From Bythopirellula goksoeyrii (lineage in GTDB: Bacteria; Planctomycetota; Planctomycetia; Pirellulales; Lacipirellulaceae): a stretch of 64,000 nucleotides of DNA. Both the position numbers and the translations under genes were made by a program. Positions 16,727-26,939 of the stretch are shown piece after piece. The stretch lies in NCBI RefSeq assembly GCF_008065115.1, contig NZ_CP042913.1:2578338-2642337 (forward strand). The letters are read 5' to 3'. The notes below the pieces were generated by a model. The model did no database searches and was not told the DNA's origin. It saw only the letters and a list, made by a program, of their open reading frames with translations. The first letter of the stretch is position 1. Each line of letters opens with the position of its first letter.

Positions 16727-18313
16727 TCAACTTCCCGCGGAGGGTGTGGTTTTGGTCTCAGGCTGGGATTCGCTGGAGTCCGTCGCCAAGGTTTCGTCGG
16801 ATTCAACCGGCGGACCTTGGGCAACAGCCCGTTGTTCGCGCTCAGGCGCGATCTTCGGCAATGCCACCTGCTCCAGATATCTGCGAGGATTCATGGCGAC
16901 TTGCTCCCCTTCATCTAATCCCTGTTCGATCACGTAAAACTTATCGTTGGTGGGACCACAGACCACAGGACGCACTTGCCATTTGCCCCCATCAAAAGTA
17001 AAGCAGTAATTCTTGTCGCCGTGGGCATAAACCGATTGCACTGGGACCTGTAAGGCATCGTCGATTTCCTTACATTTAATCGTGACAGATGCCGTCATTC
17101 CAGACCTCAATCCAGTTTGTGGCGACAATATTTCGACCGTGGCTTTGTAGTCTTTGACGTTTGCCTTACGCCAGCCTGTGGGTTCCGCAAACTGGTTGAT
17201 CTTTTTCACTTCCCCCTTCAGGACACGGTCTCCAAATCCGACAGGAGTGATCCGGGCAGGCATTCCAACTTCCATGAATTGAATGAGCGATTCGTTAATT
17301 GTCAGCTCAACCTCCATCGAGTCGGGAATCGGCAGATTGATAATCGTTTGTCGTTCACGAATGATGGCACCTTCTTGGACAATAAACGAGCTATCGCCAC
17401 CGCGATCCCGCTCGTGAGCATAAACCACTGTCCCTTCGCGTGGCGAAATGATCGTGCACTTAGCAATCTGGTCCTGGACATCTGCTAACTTGGTCACCTC
17501 CAGATCGAAGCTATTTTGGGCAGAGTCCCATTTGGCTTCATTCGTGGCGATGTCACTCTCGAGTTGTTTGACCATCTTGGCCTTGGTGAACTCGTCGATT
17601 ACGTTTAGCTTGGTTTTGGCAGCGTCTAGTTCCTTTTGCGATTTTTCGACTGCAAACCGATCCGCCTCAAGTTGCAGATCGTTGACATACCCCTTGGTAG
17701 CCAGTTTCTTGCTGTAAGCAAAGTACTCTCGCGCACGATTAAGATTCTCTTCCGCGACGAATACTTCGCTTTCGATGACCTGACGTTCCTGGACATAAGT
17801 CCCTTCCAGGTATTCACGCAAGGCAATCACGGAAGTCTCGTAGAGGTTCTTGGCCTCGACCAATGCTGCTTTGGCTGTGTTGTAGTTGATTTTCTGGACG
17901 GTTAGCTCTTCCTGGAGAATCGAAGAATCGAGTTCCACCAGAAAATCGCCTTCCTTGACTTGGGTACCCTCGGGAACAATTTTCAAAATTGCAATACCGG
18001 CTGCATTCTTGGCTTTGACTTCTGATTTGACCTCTGTGACTCCCCCTGCTTTGATCTCACCCCGTTCGGTGATATCCAGAGTAAAGTTGCGTCGATCGAC
18101 ATTGTGGAGAATCGCATCCGTCGTTGCCTCTTGAACACCGTGTACCTTCCACCACCAAGTTCCTCCAGCTCCAGCCGCTCCCAGCAACAAAACAAATAAG
18201 AACAGGAAAGGAATGCCACCTTGACGAATGGGATTGGAAAGTGGTTCCGCTGATAGTCGTCCCGTCGTTTGTCGAGTAGTCGGTAATTTGACATGCGAGA
18301 ACATGTATCTCAT
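16727..18313 (-). CDS. HlyD/MacA-family periplasmic adaptor protein
   Basis: A 528-residue membrane fusion protein linking the ABC permease to the outer-membrane channel. It has an N-terminal membrane anchor (about 35-53, rich in Leu and Ala), a lipoyl/barrel-sandwich half (EIKAGGVTEVKSEV, VPEGTQVKEGDFLVELDS), a long coiled-coil hairpin (about 135-265), the second lipoyl half (IISPREGTVVYAHERDRGG), then beta-barrel and membrane-proximal domains ending near 480. The C-terminal 45 residues are Glu/Ser/Thr-rich and probably disordered. The start could be the Met at 18313 or at 18304. Second gene of the efflux operon, 116 bp after the TolC-like gene. Confidence 0.9.
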   Translation of the reverse strand: MRYMFSHVKLPTTRQTTGRLSAEPLSNPIRQGGIPFLFLFVLLLGAAGAGGTWWWKVHGVQEATTDAILHNVDRRNFTLDITERGEIKAGGVTEVKSEVKAKNAAGIAILKIVPEGTQVKEGDFLVELDSSILQEELTVQKINYNTAKAALVEAKNLYETSVIALREYLEGTYVQERQVIESEVFVAEENLNRAREYFAYSKKLATKGYVNDLQLEADRFAVEKSQKELDAAKTKLNVIDEFTKAKMVKQLESDIATNEAKWDSAQNSFDLEVTKLADVQDQIAKCTIISPREGTVVYAHERDRGGDSSFIVQEGAIIRERQTIINLPIPDSMEVELTINESLIQFMEVGMPARITPVGFGDRVLKGEVKKINQFAEPTGWRKANVKDYKATVEILSPQTGLRSGMTASVTIKCKEIDDALQVPVQSVYAHGDKNYCFTFDGGKWQVRPVVCGPTNDKFYVIEQGLDEGEQVAMNPRRYLEQVALPKIAPEREQRAVAQGPPVESDETLATDSSESQPETKTTPSAGS

Positions 18314-18428
18314 GTGTCACCAAACCTATTGCAGAAGTTATCGGAAGGGAATCTCTGGCGGGGGAAAGGCGAAGGGCCTGCGCACTGGAGCTTTCATTAT
18401 AGAGGTGGCCGGGCCTGAAAACAGGGCA

Positions 18429-21239
18429 CTATCGTGGAATTGATTCTTGGACGTTGGGAATGGGTAACGGCTCCACGTGGGGATATCCACTTTCCTCGCT
18501 GATTTCTTCGGAAAGTGGCTCGACGGGTGGCAGACTTTCCCCATCCATCGACTCAAAAGTCCCAAACCACTCATTCCCCTCAGCAGCTAATCCCATATCC
18601 GTGGTATTGCACGGCAAGCCGATTAAATAGGTCTCCAGCGGCACTGGATTCTCTATCCGCAAGCCGGAAGAATCGACTTCCATCACCCCCAGATCGAGTT
18701 CGAGGTTGAGTCGCTGAACTTCGTAATTGATCCAGACACTTAAGAAATCGTTCTGCACGTTCAAGAGGTCTCCCAAGGCCTGAACCAAGTCTCGCGCAGT
18801 TGTATTCGCAAACTCAGCGGTTTCGCCCGGCTTGGGAGGTTCAGAGAGTCGCAATTGGGTCAACTCTACCTGCGAGATGGCAACATGGACCGCCGCCCGG
18901 CGAAGCTCAAAATTGAGTTCGTTCAAATGGATCTGACGTAGGATATTTCTCAGATTCAGATAGACACCATCGCGATACTGGTAATAACTTCGCCGTGCCT
19001 GCTGGTACTCGATCAGCGACTGACGATAGATATTGCGTTCTGCGAGTCTCGTGAGCGGGCTGTCGAATTGAAATCCAGCACGTAGCCTCCCATTCGTACC
19101 GCGCAAACGAAATGGGTTGTCTCCGACATTGGAAAGGTCACCGCTAAAAAACACATTCAGATCGCTTCTCAAATCGTTGGCATTGAAATAGATGAGTCGC
19201 CAAGAATCCACCAGATTGGCCCGCGCATTCTTCCAGTCAAGTCGATATTCAGCTGCGATCGCAAGTGCCTGCTCCATCGTGAGTTCAACTGGTTCGAAGC
19301 TGATCGTTTCCAGTCGGGCACCCGCTTGGGCTAGAGAGAGTTCTAAGAGTTGGCTCGACAACTCCGTAAGAACATTCGAAAACTGCACCAGCATTTCTCG
19401 ATCCACGGGGCGATCTTCTTCGACAAACTTGGCCAAATCATCGCTGACCTTTAGGAGTCGTGCTTCCAGATCGTCCAAATCTTCGACCTGCTTCGTTACG
19501 CGTTCGTCGAGTTTCTTGACACTGAACATATCGATCTCGACACTGGCTTCCACCAATTCCGGTCGAGTCGCTAGCCGTTCTAGAGCCTGACGACGTTCGG
19601 GAAGGATCTCGGAGAGCTTGGCAAAGTCCTCTCGAACAACTGCCAGACGCTCGGTGGTAGTTTTTTCGATGTGGCGAATCTCTTCCATGATAGGCACCAA
19701 TCGTGCCTCAAGTTTGGCTGCGGTATCGTTGGCCGGATCATCGAAAAGATTGGGAACCACGAGTTCTTCGTCGGGATCAGCGGCGATCAATTCAGGGGCG
19801 TCCCGCAAGAGTCGCAATTCGTCGAGCACTTCGCTCACACGACCTCGTAGCGTTTCTAATTCGGGATCTAACAACCTAAGGTGATCGATCATGGGATCAT
19901 CAATCTTTACCCTGAGCTCTGGGGGTAATCCGAGTCCCGTAAGGAAACTCTCCAAGAATGACTGGTATTGTGTTTGTCCAGTTAGCAATTGGCTTTGGGC
20001 ATTGAAGAGAGCCTGGCGAGCAAGGTCCACTTGAAATCGATCAATCCGACCCGCTTCGTAGGTGGCTTCCAACTGGCGCACACTGTCGTTGAGTGATACG
20101 GCATTGGCGTATTGATTGCTCAGGACCTGTTCGTTCTGCAACAACCCCAAGTAGCCACCAGATCCTTGTGCACCCGCACCCCCAGTAAATCCACCTCCTC
20201 CGCCTCCGCCGCCAAATCCACCGCCGACGCGACCGAATCCGCCACCACCAACACCCGTAAATCCTTGAAGTCCACTCCCACCAAAAAACCCACCACGACG
20301 TGACGGACCTTGCCCTGGATCACCGCCCGTGACGACGCTTACATAGAAAGCTTTGCGAAATCGAGCCATCTCCCGGACATTTCCCAGCAAGTTCCGCTCG
20401 GAAATCGTGAGACGCTCCAACACCCTGGTTCGTCCCCCGGCGCGGAGCAGTGGCTGCACAAAAGTGAAGTCTAGCAGGGTATTCCCGGAATAGTCATCGT
20501 TGCCTGCAAACTGCCAGACGAGAGAATTGGCAAGCCCCGCCACCAACTGGCCTCCGGTGGCTGTAAGTCGTTCGACATGCAAGCTGTTTCCTGGCCTAAG
20601 TGGAGACACCTCAAAGATTGTTGATGGACTGCCTGTCCCAGATCGCCTTTCACCGTCAGCTGTGATAAACACGCTCGACCCTTGAAAGAATTGGCAATCA
20701 AACCGAAACCGTTCGAAACTCACGTCCAGAGCCGAGAGATAGAGTTCCTCTATTTCCGATTGGTAGCGGGGTGAATCGATGAGCGCCATTTCCACCGCTC
20801 CCTTCAGATCCAAGACAACTTGTCCTTCTTCATTGGTTGGTACCGATTCGAGCCAGCCGGGATTTTCCACGAATAGCGTTTTCGGCAGCCGCTTCCATTT
20901 CGGTGATCCTTTTTTGCCATCAATACACTGCATGAGCAGATTGGCCGTAGGGTCATCCGGGGGCATGGGTTCATTATCAGGATTATTCGGATCGAACATC
21001 CGAGAACGAGGATCGGCATAAACGCCGTAGTGGGGGGGCAAGAGACCAGCCATGGCCGATTTTTCATCTTCTAAACAGTAGGCATCCCGATCTGCCATCT
21101 GCCGATACTTCGAAGGCTTGCATCCTGGAAACACGATTACTGATATCAGAAGTCCGACCGTGAGCGCGCACCACGAAACGGGGCCGATCTGCGATCGGCG
21201 ACGTTCTCGCTGGATTATCTCAGCGGATCTGAAATGCAT
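18429..21239 (-). CDS. TolC-family outer-membrane efflux lipoprotein with Gly-rich insert
   Basis: The outer-membrane exit duct of the tripartite system. After a hydrophobic segment a lipobox-like LISVIVFPGC suggests lipid anchoring at Cys. TolC-type coiled-coil repeats cover about 270-470 and 650-850, with NLLG, YEAGRIDRFQVDLARQAL and LLNVQNDFLSVWINYEVQRLNLELDLGVM being typical. The protein is about 935 residues, roughly twice the usual length. A long Glu/Arg-rich segment (about 470-640) and a glycine-rich stretch with runs of up to eight Gly (about 330-385) are inserted. An upstream GTG at 21278 is an alternative start; neither has a strong ribosome site. First gene of the efflux operon. 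Confidence 0.85.
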   Translation of the reverse strand: MHFRSAEIIQRERRRSQIGPVSWCALTVGLLISVIVFPGCKPSKYRQMADRDAYCLEDEKSAMAGLLPPHYGVYADPRSRMFDPNNPDNEPMPPDDPTANLLMQCIDGKKGSPKWKRLPKTLFVENPGWLESVPTNEEGQVVLDLKGAVEMALIDSPRYQSEIEELYLSALDVSFERFRFDCQFFQGSSVFITADGERRSGTGSPSTIFEVSPLRPGNSLHVERLTATGGQLVAGLANSLVWQFAGNDDYSGNTLLDFTFVQPLLRAGGRTRVLERLTISERNLLGNVREMARFRKAFYVSVVTGGDPGQGPSRRGGFFGGSGLQGFTGVGGGGFGRVGGGFGGGGGGGGFTGGAGAQGSGGYLGLLQNEQVLSNQYANAVSLNDSVRQLEATYEAGRIDRFQVDLARQALFNAQSQLLTGQTQYQSFLESFLTGLGLPPELRVKIDDPMIDHLRLLDPELETLRGRVSEVLDELRLLRDAPELIAADPDEELVVPNLFDDPANDTAAKLEARLVPIMEEIRHIEKTTTERLAVVREDFAKLSEILPERRQALERLATRPELVEASVEIDMFSVKKLDERVTKQVEDLDDLEARLLKVSDDLAKFVEEDRPVDREMLVQFSNVLTELSSQLLELSLAQAGARLETISFEPVELTMEQALAIAAEYRLDWKNARANLVDSWRLIYFNANDLRSDLNVFFSGDLSNVGDNPFRLRGTNGRLRAGFQFDSPLTRLAERNIYRQSLIEYQQARRSYYQYRDGVYLNLRNILRQIHLNELNFELRRAAVHVAISQVELTQLRLSEPPKPGETAEFANTTARDLVQALGDLLNVQNDFLSVWINYEVQRLNLELDLGVMEVDSSGLRIENPVPLETYLIGLPCNTTDMGLAAEGNEWFGTFESMDGESLPPVEPLSEEISEESGYPHVEPLPIPNVQESIPR

Positions 21240-21441
21240 GGCTAGTAAAGAGCGAAAAGTGGGCGATTGGAACTGCACCCAATCGACTTGGGAAAAGCGT
21301 GAGCGAGAGACTTCGCAAACTGCGCAGAGCGGCAGTCAGACGATGGCGTATCGCTATAAGAGAGTTCGGAACGCGTGGCGGAGCGACTTCAAAGAAAGGC
21401 AGAATTACAGCCTTGCTAGCAGGTAGACAAATGCTAGCGTA

Positions 21442-21460
21442 GGGTGGGCAGTGCCCACCC
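21442..21460. repeat. Palindrome GGGTGGGCA/TGCCCACCC
   Basis: A perfect 9-bp inverted repeat with a 1-base centre, 12 bp beyond the 3' end of tRNA-Ser on its coding strand, so it could punctuate that transcript. A related GGTGGGC/GCCCACC hairpin lies at 47448-47464, both preceded by CGTAG. Confidence 0.7.
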
Positions 21461-21472
21461 TTTGGCAGAAAG

Positions 21473-21561
21473 CGGAGAGGACAGGATTTGAACCTGCGGA
21501 CCAGCGTAAACCGGTCACCGATTTAGCAAACCGGCGCATTCGACCACTCTGCCACCTCTCC
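21473..21561 (-). tRNA. tRNA-Ser (GCT)
   Basis: An 89-nt cloverleaf on the minus strand. The 7-bp acceptor stem GGAGAGG/CCTCTCC, TGG at positions 8-10, anticodon GCT within TTTGCTAAA, a long class II variable arm (GGTGACCGGTTTACGCTGGTCC) cut short here to 'GGTGACC...GGTCC', the T-arm GCAGGTTCAAATCCTG and discriminator G all fit serine tRNA. CCA is not encoded. It reads AGC/AGU codons. It is a single gene between the efflux operon and hppA. Confidence 0.93.
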
Positions 21562-21680
21562 CGATGGCCTATCCGCAAAGCGGAAAGTCTCTATTTATTC
21601 TATGAGTTTGGCCCAATACTGCAAGGCCGGCAGGCTGGGTTTGCCGAGTCGAATTTGAGAGGATTAGCTGCAAAAACAGA

Positions 21681-23897
21681 TCAACCAAAATGAAATGCAT
21701 AGAGCACAGGGGCAATAATCATTGCCACCACGCTGATCAGTTTGATGAGAATGTTCAGCGAGGGACCAGCGGTGTCTTTGAACGGATCGCCCACAGTATC
21801 GCCAGTGACCGTTGCCTTGTGCATCTCATCATGTTCATGACCCCATTTTTCGTGGCCCTCATCTTTGACCTGTTTCTTGGCATTGTCCCAGGCTCCGCCT
21901 GAATTCGACAAGAAAATGGCGAGACATACGCCTGAAATCGTGACTCCCACGAGCAGTCCACCGAGCATGTCCGGCGAGATAAAACCGATAACGATCGGAG
22001 CCAGCACAGCCATAATGCCGGGGGCCATCATTTTCTTGATGGCGGCCCCGGTGGCAATCTCGACACAATGGGAATAGTCTGCTTTGCCATCGGCAGCGCG
22101 AATAATCTTGGCCTCTTCGGGAGTTGGATCGCGCTCTTCGCTTTCTGCACGATTAGCTGCAGCGAGTGCCGGGCGAAGTTCGGGAATCTCGTTGAATTGG
22201 CGGCGAACTTCCTGAATCATGTCCTGAGCAGCGTTTCCAACGGCGAGCATTGCCATCGCGGAAAACCGAAACGGCAGCATGCAACCGATCAACAACCCCA
22301 CCAACACGTAGGGGTTCGCGGCATCGATGTTGACCTCGCCTTGCATCTTCGTGAGAAACGCGGCGGTGAGACTCAATGCCGTCAACGCAGCCGAGCCGAT
22401 GGCAAAACCCTTGCCGATGGCAGCGGTAGTATTGCCTACCGCATCGAGCTTGTCGGTGCGGGCACGCACGTCACGTCCCAGTCGAGACATCTCGGCGACG
22501 CCGCCAGCGTTATCAGCAATCGGGCCATAAGCGTCGGTCGCCAATTGAATCGCGATCGTGGAAAGCATCCCCAGGGCGGCCATCGCGATTCCATAGAGAC
22601 CTGCAAAATGGAAAGCGATCAGAATTGCACCGCTGATAACCAGCACGGGAAGCGTCGTCGAGTTCATGCCAACGGCGATCCCTTGAATAATGGTCGTTGC
22701 ATGGCCAGTTCGCGAGGAATTGACGATCGTCTCGACGGGCGAGCGCTCTGTGGCGGTGTACCATTCGGTTATCATCCCAATCACAATACCCGAAATCAAG
22801 CCAGAAATAACCGCCGCGGCGATACCCCACCATTGGTAAGTTCTCTCGCCAGAGATGATGTCGATCACGGTGACGCCGGCGGCCGGCACCATCATTTTGA
22901 TGGCCCCAATCATGCCGATCACCATGAGAATCCCTGCTGCAAAAGTTCCCCGATTGAGCCCTTTTTGGGGATCCCCACCTTCTTTCGTCGTGACAAAGAA
23001 GAAACCCAAGATCGAAGCAATAACTCCAATGACAGCCACCAAGAGAGGTAGCAAAATTGCGTTGAGTCCTGCCCCTTCCTTTGCAGCTTCTAAACCCACA
23101 AACCAAGCCGAACCCAAGATCATCGAGGAGACAATGGCACCAATATAAGATTCAAAAAGGTCGGCCCCCATCCCGGCCACGTCTCCGACGTTGTCGCCCA
23201 CATTGTCGGCAATGGTTGCTGGATTGAGGGGATGATCCTCAGGGATGCCCTCTTCAACTTTGCCTACAAGGTCTGCACCGACATCTGCAGCCTTGGTAAA
23301 GATGCCACCACCTACTCGAGCAAATAAGGCAATTGAAGAAGCACCCAGCGAAAAACCGGAGAGCAAATTCAACACCAGCATCGTAGGATCACCGCCATGA
23401 ACCGCCTCGGGGTACATGCGGAGAAAGAGGATCAACAGAGAGCCGAGCCCCAACAGTGCCAGCCCTACTACGGACAGTCCCATCACCGAACCACCGGCGA
23501 ACGCTACTTGCAACGCTTCGTTCAAGCCAGTTCGGGCAGCAGCAGCCGTGCGCATATTGGCGGCTGTGGCCGACTTCATCCCAATGTAGCCAGCCAGAGC
23601 CGAACAGAATGCTCCTAGGACAAATGACAAGGAAATGAGCCCGTTGGTATTCTGGGACTCCCCCACCTGAGCATTGGAAAAACCCAATAGAATCGCCACC
23701 AGGATTACAAAGATAGCAAGACTCTTATATTCACGAGACAGGAACGCCATCGCTCCATCAGAAATCCATTTCCCGATCACCTGCATACGTTCGGTGCCTG
23801 GATCCTGCGATAGGACCCAACGGATGCGGATCAATCCATAGATCAACGCACAAATGGCCACGCCGGGAACCATATAGACAATTGCATTTGTAGACAC
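21681..23897 (-). CDS. hppA: Membrane-bound ion-pumping pyrophosphatase, K+-dependent type
   Basis: A 738-residue, about 16-helix inner-membrane enzyme that hydrolyses pyrophosphate and exports H+ and/or Na+. The catalytic motif [13 protein letters not shown], the following [30 protein letters not shown], and a C-terminal half with [12 protein letters not shown] are diagnostic. At the K+-dependence site it reads [14 protein letters not shown], with Ala rather than Lys, which the family pattern associates with K+-stimulated enzymes, many of which pump Na+. Start is GTG at 23897 after AAGGA. Monocistronic; neighbours unrelated. Confidence 0.95.
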   Translation of the reverse strand: MSTNAIVYMVPGVAICALIYGLIRIRWVLSQDPGTERMQVIGKWISDGAMAFLSREYKSLAIFVILVAILLGFSNAQVGESQNTNGLISLSFVLGAFCSALAGYIGMKSATAANMRTAAAARTGLNEALQVAFAGGSVMGLSVVGLALLGLGSLLILFLRMYPEAVHGGDPTMLVLNLLSGFSLGASSIALFARVGGGIFTKAADVGADLVGKVEEGIPEDHPLNPATIADNVGDNVGDVAGMGADLFESYIGAIVSSMILGSAWFVGLEAAKEGAGLNAILLPLLVAVIGVIASILGFFFVTTKEGGDPQKGLNRGTFAAGILMVIGMIGAIKMMVPAAGVTVIDIISGERTYQWWGIAAAVISGLISGIVIGMITEWYTATERSPVETIVNSSRTGHATTIIQGIAVGMNSTTLPVLVISGAILIAFHFAGLYGIAMAALGMLSTIAIQLATDAYGPIADNAGGVAEMSRLGRDVRARTDKLDAVGNTTAAIGKGFAIGSAALTALSLTAAFLTKMQGEVNIDAANPYVLVGLLIGCMLPFRFSAMAMLAVGNAAQDMIQEVRRQFNEIPELRPALAAANRAESEERDPTPEEAKIIRAADGKADYSHCVEIATGAAIKKMMAPGIMAVLAPIVIGFISPDMLGGLLVGVTISGVCLAIFLSNSGGAWDNAKKQVKDEGHEKWGHEHDEMHKATVTGDTVGDPFKDTAGPSLNILIKLISVVAMIIAPVLYAFHFG

Positions 23898-24154
23898 GAC
23901 ATCAATCCTTAGGTGTTCTCGACCAGACCGCCATTGCTGGGACTCAAAGAAACCTTAGCACACGCTTGAACAGCCGATTTGGCCTGAAAAACCAGTGGTT
24001 TTTTCATTCCTCAAGGTTCTATATTGTGTACTGAGTTAATATCCGAAGTCCGAAAGATACTGGTTTTTGCTAAATCAATCTCTGATTTTCTCGAACCAGA
24101 CGGGCCAAGTTTAAGTCACCAATGCCATTTTGAAAACAGCGGAAATGACCAATT

Positions 24155-25174
24155 TTAGATTTTAGTGCCTGCCGGTGTCAGAATCTGATCCAGATCATCG
24201 ATCCAGCATTCGATGAGGGTTGATTGATTGGCGTTACGGTCGAGTTGCACTTCGGCCTGCTGACAGCGGTCCAGCGCCGCAAGCACCCTAGCTACCTGGT
24301 CGGGATCGTTCGCCGCATCTGCCACGTTGGCTCGCATATGATCACCCAGCGCTTGAATTGCCGTGCCAAAGACTGCCCTTAACCTCTGGCGGCGAGACTC
24401 AGCCTCCGAACCTGCGTCGGTGACAAACTCAGTGATCATCGAGGCCAAACGTGACCCATCCAACGACTCAATCGAAAATTGTCGATGAAAACGCTCTTGA
24501 AACTCCTCTAGCCCCATTTCGGCCTGAGCAGTCGCCAACGTCAAGCTACCTCCACTCTCGACGGCCAGCCTTTGGGCATCTTGAGAATTCTCGACATGCC
24601 CTTGTTCCAGGAGCAGGCGACTCAAGTTATCGACCCCTAAGGGCTGAAAGCGAACAATTTGAGCACGTGAGAGAATCGTTGGTAGCTGCCGACTGCGGTT
24701 TGTACCTACCAGGATCAAGAGGGTCCCGGCAGGAGGCTCTTCGAGTGTCTTAAGTAGGCAATTGGCACTGTATTGATTGAAAAAGTCGGCGTCGTCAATA
24801 ATCGCAGCCCGCCGCCGCCCAATCATCGGCCTCAAGGAAAGGTCGTGGCACAACCCTTCCTTGTGCCGATTTTCCTTTCGACCCACAAAAAGTTCTATCG
24901 GAAGTATGCGCTTACCCTCAGGAGCTTGAACCAAGTCAATATCAGGGTGGTTGCCGGCATCCGCCAGCCGACAACTCTCGCACTGACCACAAGCTGCGAG
25001 TTCGTTTTCAGCTGTTCCCGTGCAAAGGAGGGCTTTTGCCAGCTGGAGGCCAAAAGTGCGTTTGCCAATCCCCTCGGGACCCAGAAAGAGAAAACTCGAA
25101 GCCAAGCGCCCGCAGGCAAGGCTGCGGCGAAAACGATCAACAACGTCGTCGTGTCCGTAGATTCCTTGCCACAT
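24155..25174 (-). CDS. holB: DNA polymerase III delta' subunit (clamp loader)
   Basis: A 339-residue AAA+ subunit of the clamp loader that opens and loads the sliding clamp. It shows the P-loop-like GPEGIGKRT (about 33-41), a four-Cys zinc module (CGQCESCRLADAGNHPD), the DADFFNQYSANCLLKTLEEPP sensor/Walker B-like region and SRAQIVRFQPL. The catalytic P-loop is degenerate, as is normal for delta'. The C-terminal collar domain is weakly conserved. Solitary; divergent from the zinc-ribbon gene to the right. Confidence 0.92.
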   Translation of the reverse strand: MWQGIYGHDDVVDRFRRSLACGRLASSFLFLGPEGIGKRTFGLQLAKALLCTGTAENELAACGQCESCRLADAGNHPDIDLVQAPEGKRILPIELFVGRKENRHKEGLCHDLSLRPMIGRRRAAIIDDADFFNQYSANCLLKTLEEPPAGTLLILVGTNRSRQLPTILSRAQIVRFQPLGVDNLSRLLLEQGHVENSQDAQRLAVESGGSLTLATAQAEMGLEEFQERFHRQFSIESLDGSRLASMITEFVTDAGSEAESRRQRLRAVFGTAIQALGDHMRANVADAANDPDQVARVLAALDRCQQAEVQLDRNANQSTLIECWIDDLDQILTPAGTKI

Positions 25175-25342
25175 GGATCAACCTGCTCGGTTAGAATTTA
25201 GCCTCCTCCGATCCTACCAATAGGCTGAGCCCCGTGGCAAGCTGCGAATTTCTTCGCTTCAGGTACTCACCTTGGGAACTGCCTCCGACTAGAATAGTCT
25301 CAATCGACTGCCTATCGCAGTCCGACCTACTCTGGGATTACG

Positions 25343-26746
25343 ATGTCCACGCCACTTTCACCGACACGATTATTCCAATGTGATGGCTGCCGGGCCACAT
25401 TGCCTTACGATCCAGCTAAGGCAGGCAAAAAGGTGCGCTGTGGTGGCTGCGGCAGGATTTTGCTTATCCCCAATCTGGCCGATTTCGAATCTCCTCCGGA
25501 GAAGGCCACTCCCAATGTCCCTCGGCATATTGAATTCTGGTGCCGAGTTTGCGACACCCGACTGGTGGCCCGATCCATCGATGCAGGGAAACGGGCCAAG
25601 TGCCCCGACTGTGGAGCCAAGAACCAAGTCCCCCAGCCAGTCGTGCCGAAGGCTCGAGAGGAACCTCCGGCGATGCACGGCCAGCAGTACGGCGTCTGGG
25701 AAGTTAACAAAGCGCCCCTTTCGGAAGATTTGCGAGCCAAACAGCCACAGCTATTTCCCGTCTATTGCCGGGTTTGCGACACTCTGATGTACGCCCAGCC
25801 GAAGCACGCGGGCGCTTCACTCAAATGCCCTGATTGCGGCGGACTGACTGTTGTGAAAGCGCCACCCCCACCGGAAGTGAAGAAATCGGTGTTGGTCCCC
25901 GATGGCGAAGAGTACCAACTCATCCCAGAAGAAGTGGTTAGAGAACGGCCGATCCGCGACGATCTTGTAAGGATACAGGAGAAAGCGCGCCTCGACGCCG
26001 AGACTGCCGCTCGCAAACGGGAAGAAGAACGTCCCAAGATGCCCCAATGGCCAACCTTTCAGGGGGTCTCGCCGATGCTCGTAAGAGACCCGGTGCCAAC
26101 CTGGTGGGTAGGTCTCTCCGCAGGTTCCATGGCAACACTAGGCCTCTTGCTTGCTTCGTTTACATCAGGTGTTGGAGTCACACAGATATTTGCATTGATG
26201 TGCCGAATCTTTGCCTGCATAGGACTATTGCTCGTTTCCGGTCCCCTCTCGGCAATCTGCTGTGCGATTGTCGCAGAGAGTTCCGATGGCCATAAAAAGC
26301 TACATGCTCAGCCCAGCTTTTTCTTCATCAACTGCTTCCCGGAGTTGTTCCACATCATTGTCCCCTTGGCGGTCAGCCTCACCCCCGCCATGGCAATGTT
26401 GGCGTTACTCCCCTGGCAAATCGGAGCCGTGGCAGCAGCCGGCTCCTTGCTAGTGGTGTACCCCGTGCTCCTGCTCTCCACATTCCAGGAAGGAACGCCC
26501 ATGGGAGTGATATCACCAAGGATTTGGGGCAGCGTATTCAAACGCCCACTCCACTGGTTGCTCTTCTGGGGTGAATCGACGTTTCTTTGGGCCTTGGTGG
26601 GGGTCACGGTCGTGCTGATGCTGCGTCAGGCCCCCAATTGGCCGTTGGCTACAGTACCCATCGCCCTGGCCGGTGCTTTAGTCTACTTCCGAGTATTGGG
26701 CCGTTTTGCCTGGTGGCTGGCGGAGTCGCTGCCGGAGGAAGATTGA
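25343..26746 (+). CDS. Membrane protein with three N-terminal zinc ribbons
   Basis: A 467-residue protein of unknown function. Three CxxC...CxxC ribbons follow in tandem: FQCDGC...VRCGGC (Cys13,16,33,36), FWCRVC...AKCPDC and VYCRVC...LKCPDC, each with a central K/DAGK or HAGA block as in MJ0042-type ribbons. A charged linker (about 180-235) leads to about six hydrophobic segments (about 255-455) resembling a membrane domain. The layout is common in planctomycetes as a conserved hypothetical. The ribbons might bind nucleic acid or protein, which is not provable here. It is the last core gene before the mobile element. Confidence 0.75.
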   Translation: MSTPLSPTRLFQCDGCRATLPYDPAKAGKKVRCGGCGRILLIPNLADFESPPEKATPNVPRHIEFWCRVCDTRLVARSIDAGKRAKCPDCGAKNQVPQPVVPKAREEPPAMHGQQYGVWEVNKAPLSEDLRAKQPQLFPVYCRVCDTLMYAQPKHAGASLKCPDCGGLTVVKAPPPPEVKKSVLVPDGEEYQLIPEEVVRERPIRDDLVRIQEKARLDAETAARKREEERPKMPQWPTFQGVSPMLVRDPVPTWWVGLSAGSMATLGLLLASFTSGVGVTQIFALMCRIFACIGLLLVSGPLSAICCAIVAESSDGHKKLHAQPSFFFINCFPELFHIIVPLAVSLTPAMAMLALLPWQIGAVAAAGSLLVVYPVLLLSTFQEGTPMGVISPRIWGSVFKRPLHWLLFWGESTFLWALVGVTVVLMLRQAPNWPLATVPIALAGALVYFRVLGRFAWWLAESLPEED

Positions 26747-26859
26747 GCGTTGTGTTTGGGATCTGCCGGCAAAAGCGTCTGCCGGACAAGCGCGCGGTTG
26801 CGAGCAAGCCAGCCATCGAAGCTCGATCTTGCGCACCGTGGCGTGAGTTTTGTCATGGC

Positions 26860-26867
26860 CACTTTTA
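26860..26867. repeat. Target-site duplication, left copy
   Basis: CACTTTTA lies immediately outside the left terminal inverted repeat and is repeated exactly at 30284-30291 outside the right one. Confidence 0.85.
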
Positions 26868-26892
26868 GGTACTGATCCCCTAAAACCACACA
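26868..26892 (+). repeat. Left terminal inverted repeat
   Basis: 25 bp starting GGTACTGATCCCCTA and ending CCACACA. It matches the reverse complement of 30259-30283 at 23 of 25 positions. IS1-family ends characteristically begin GGT. Confidence 0.88.
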
Positions 26893-26939
26893 GCAATCGA
26901 ACCCGTTGACCACCCATTCCATCCATTTATTATCGTGGC

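Noticed and set aside
22068-23051. Long open frame antisense to hppA
   Set aside because: hppA is unambiguous on the other strand. The antisense product is rich in His, Arg and Gly without a family signature, as expected from a shadow of GC-rich codons.
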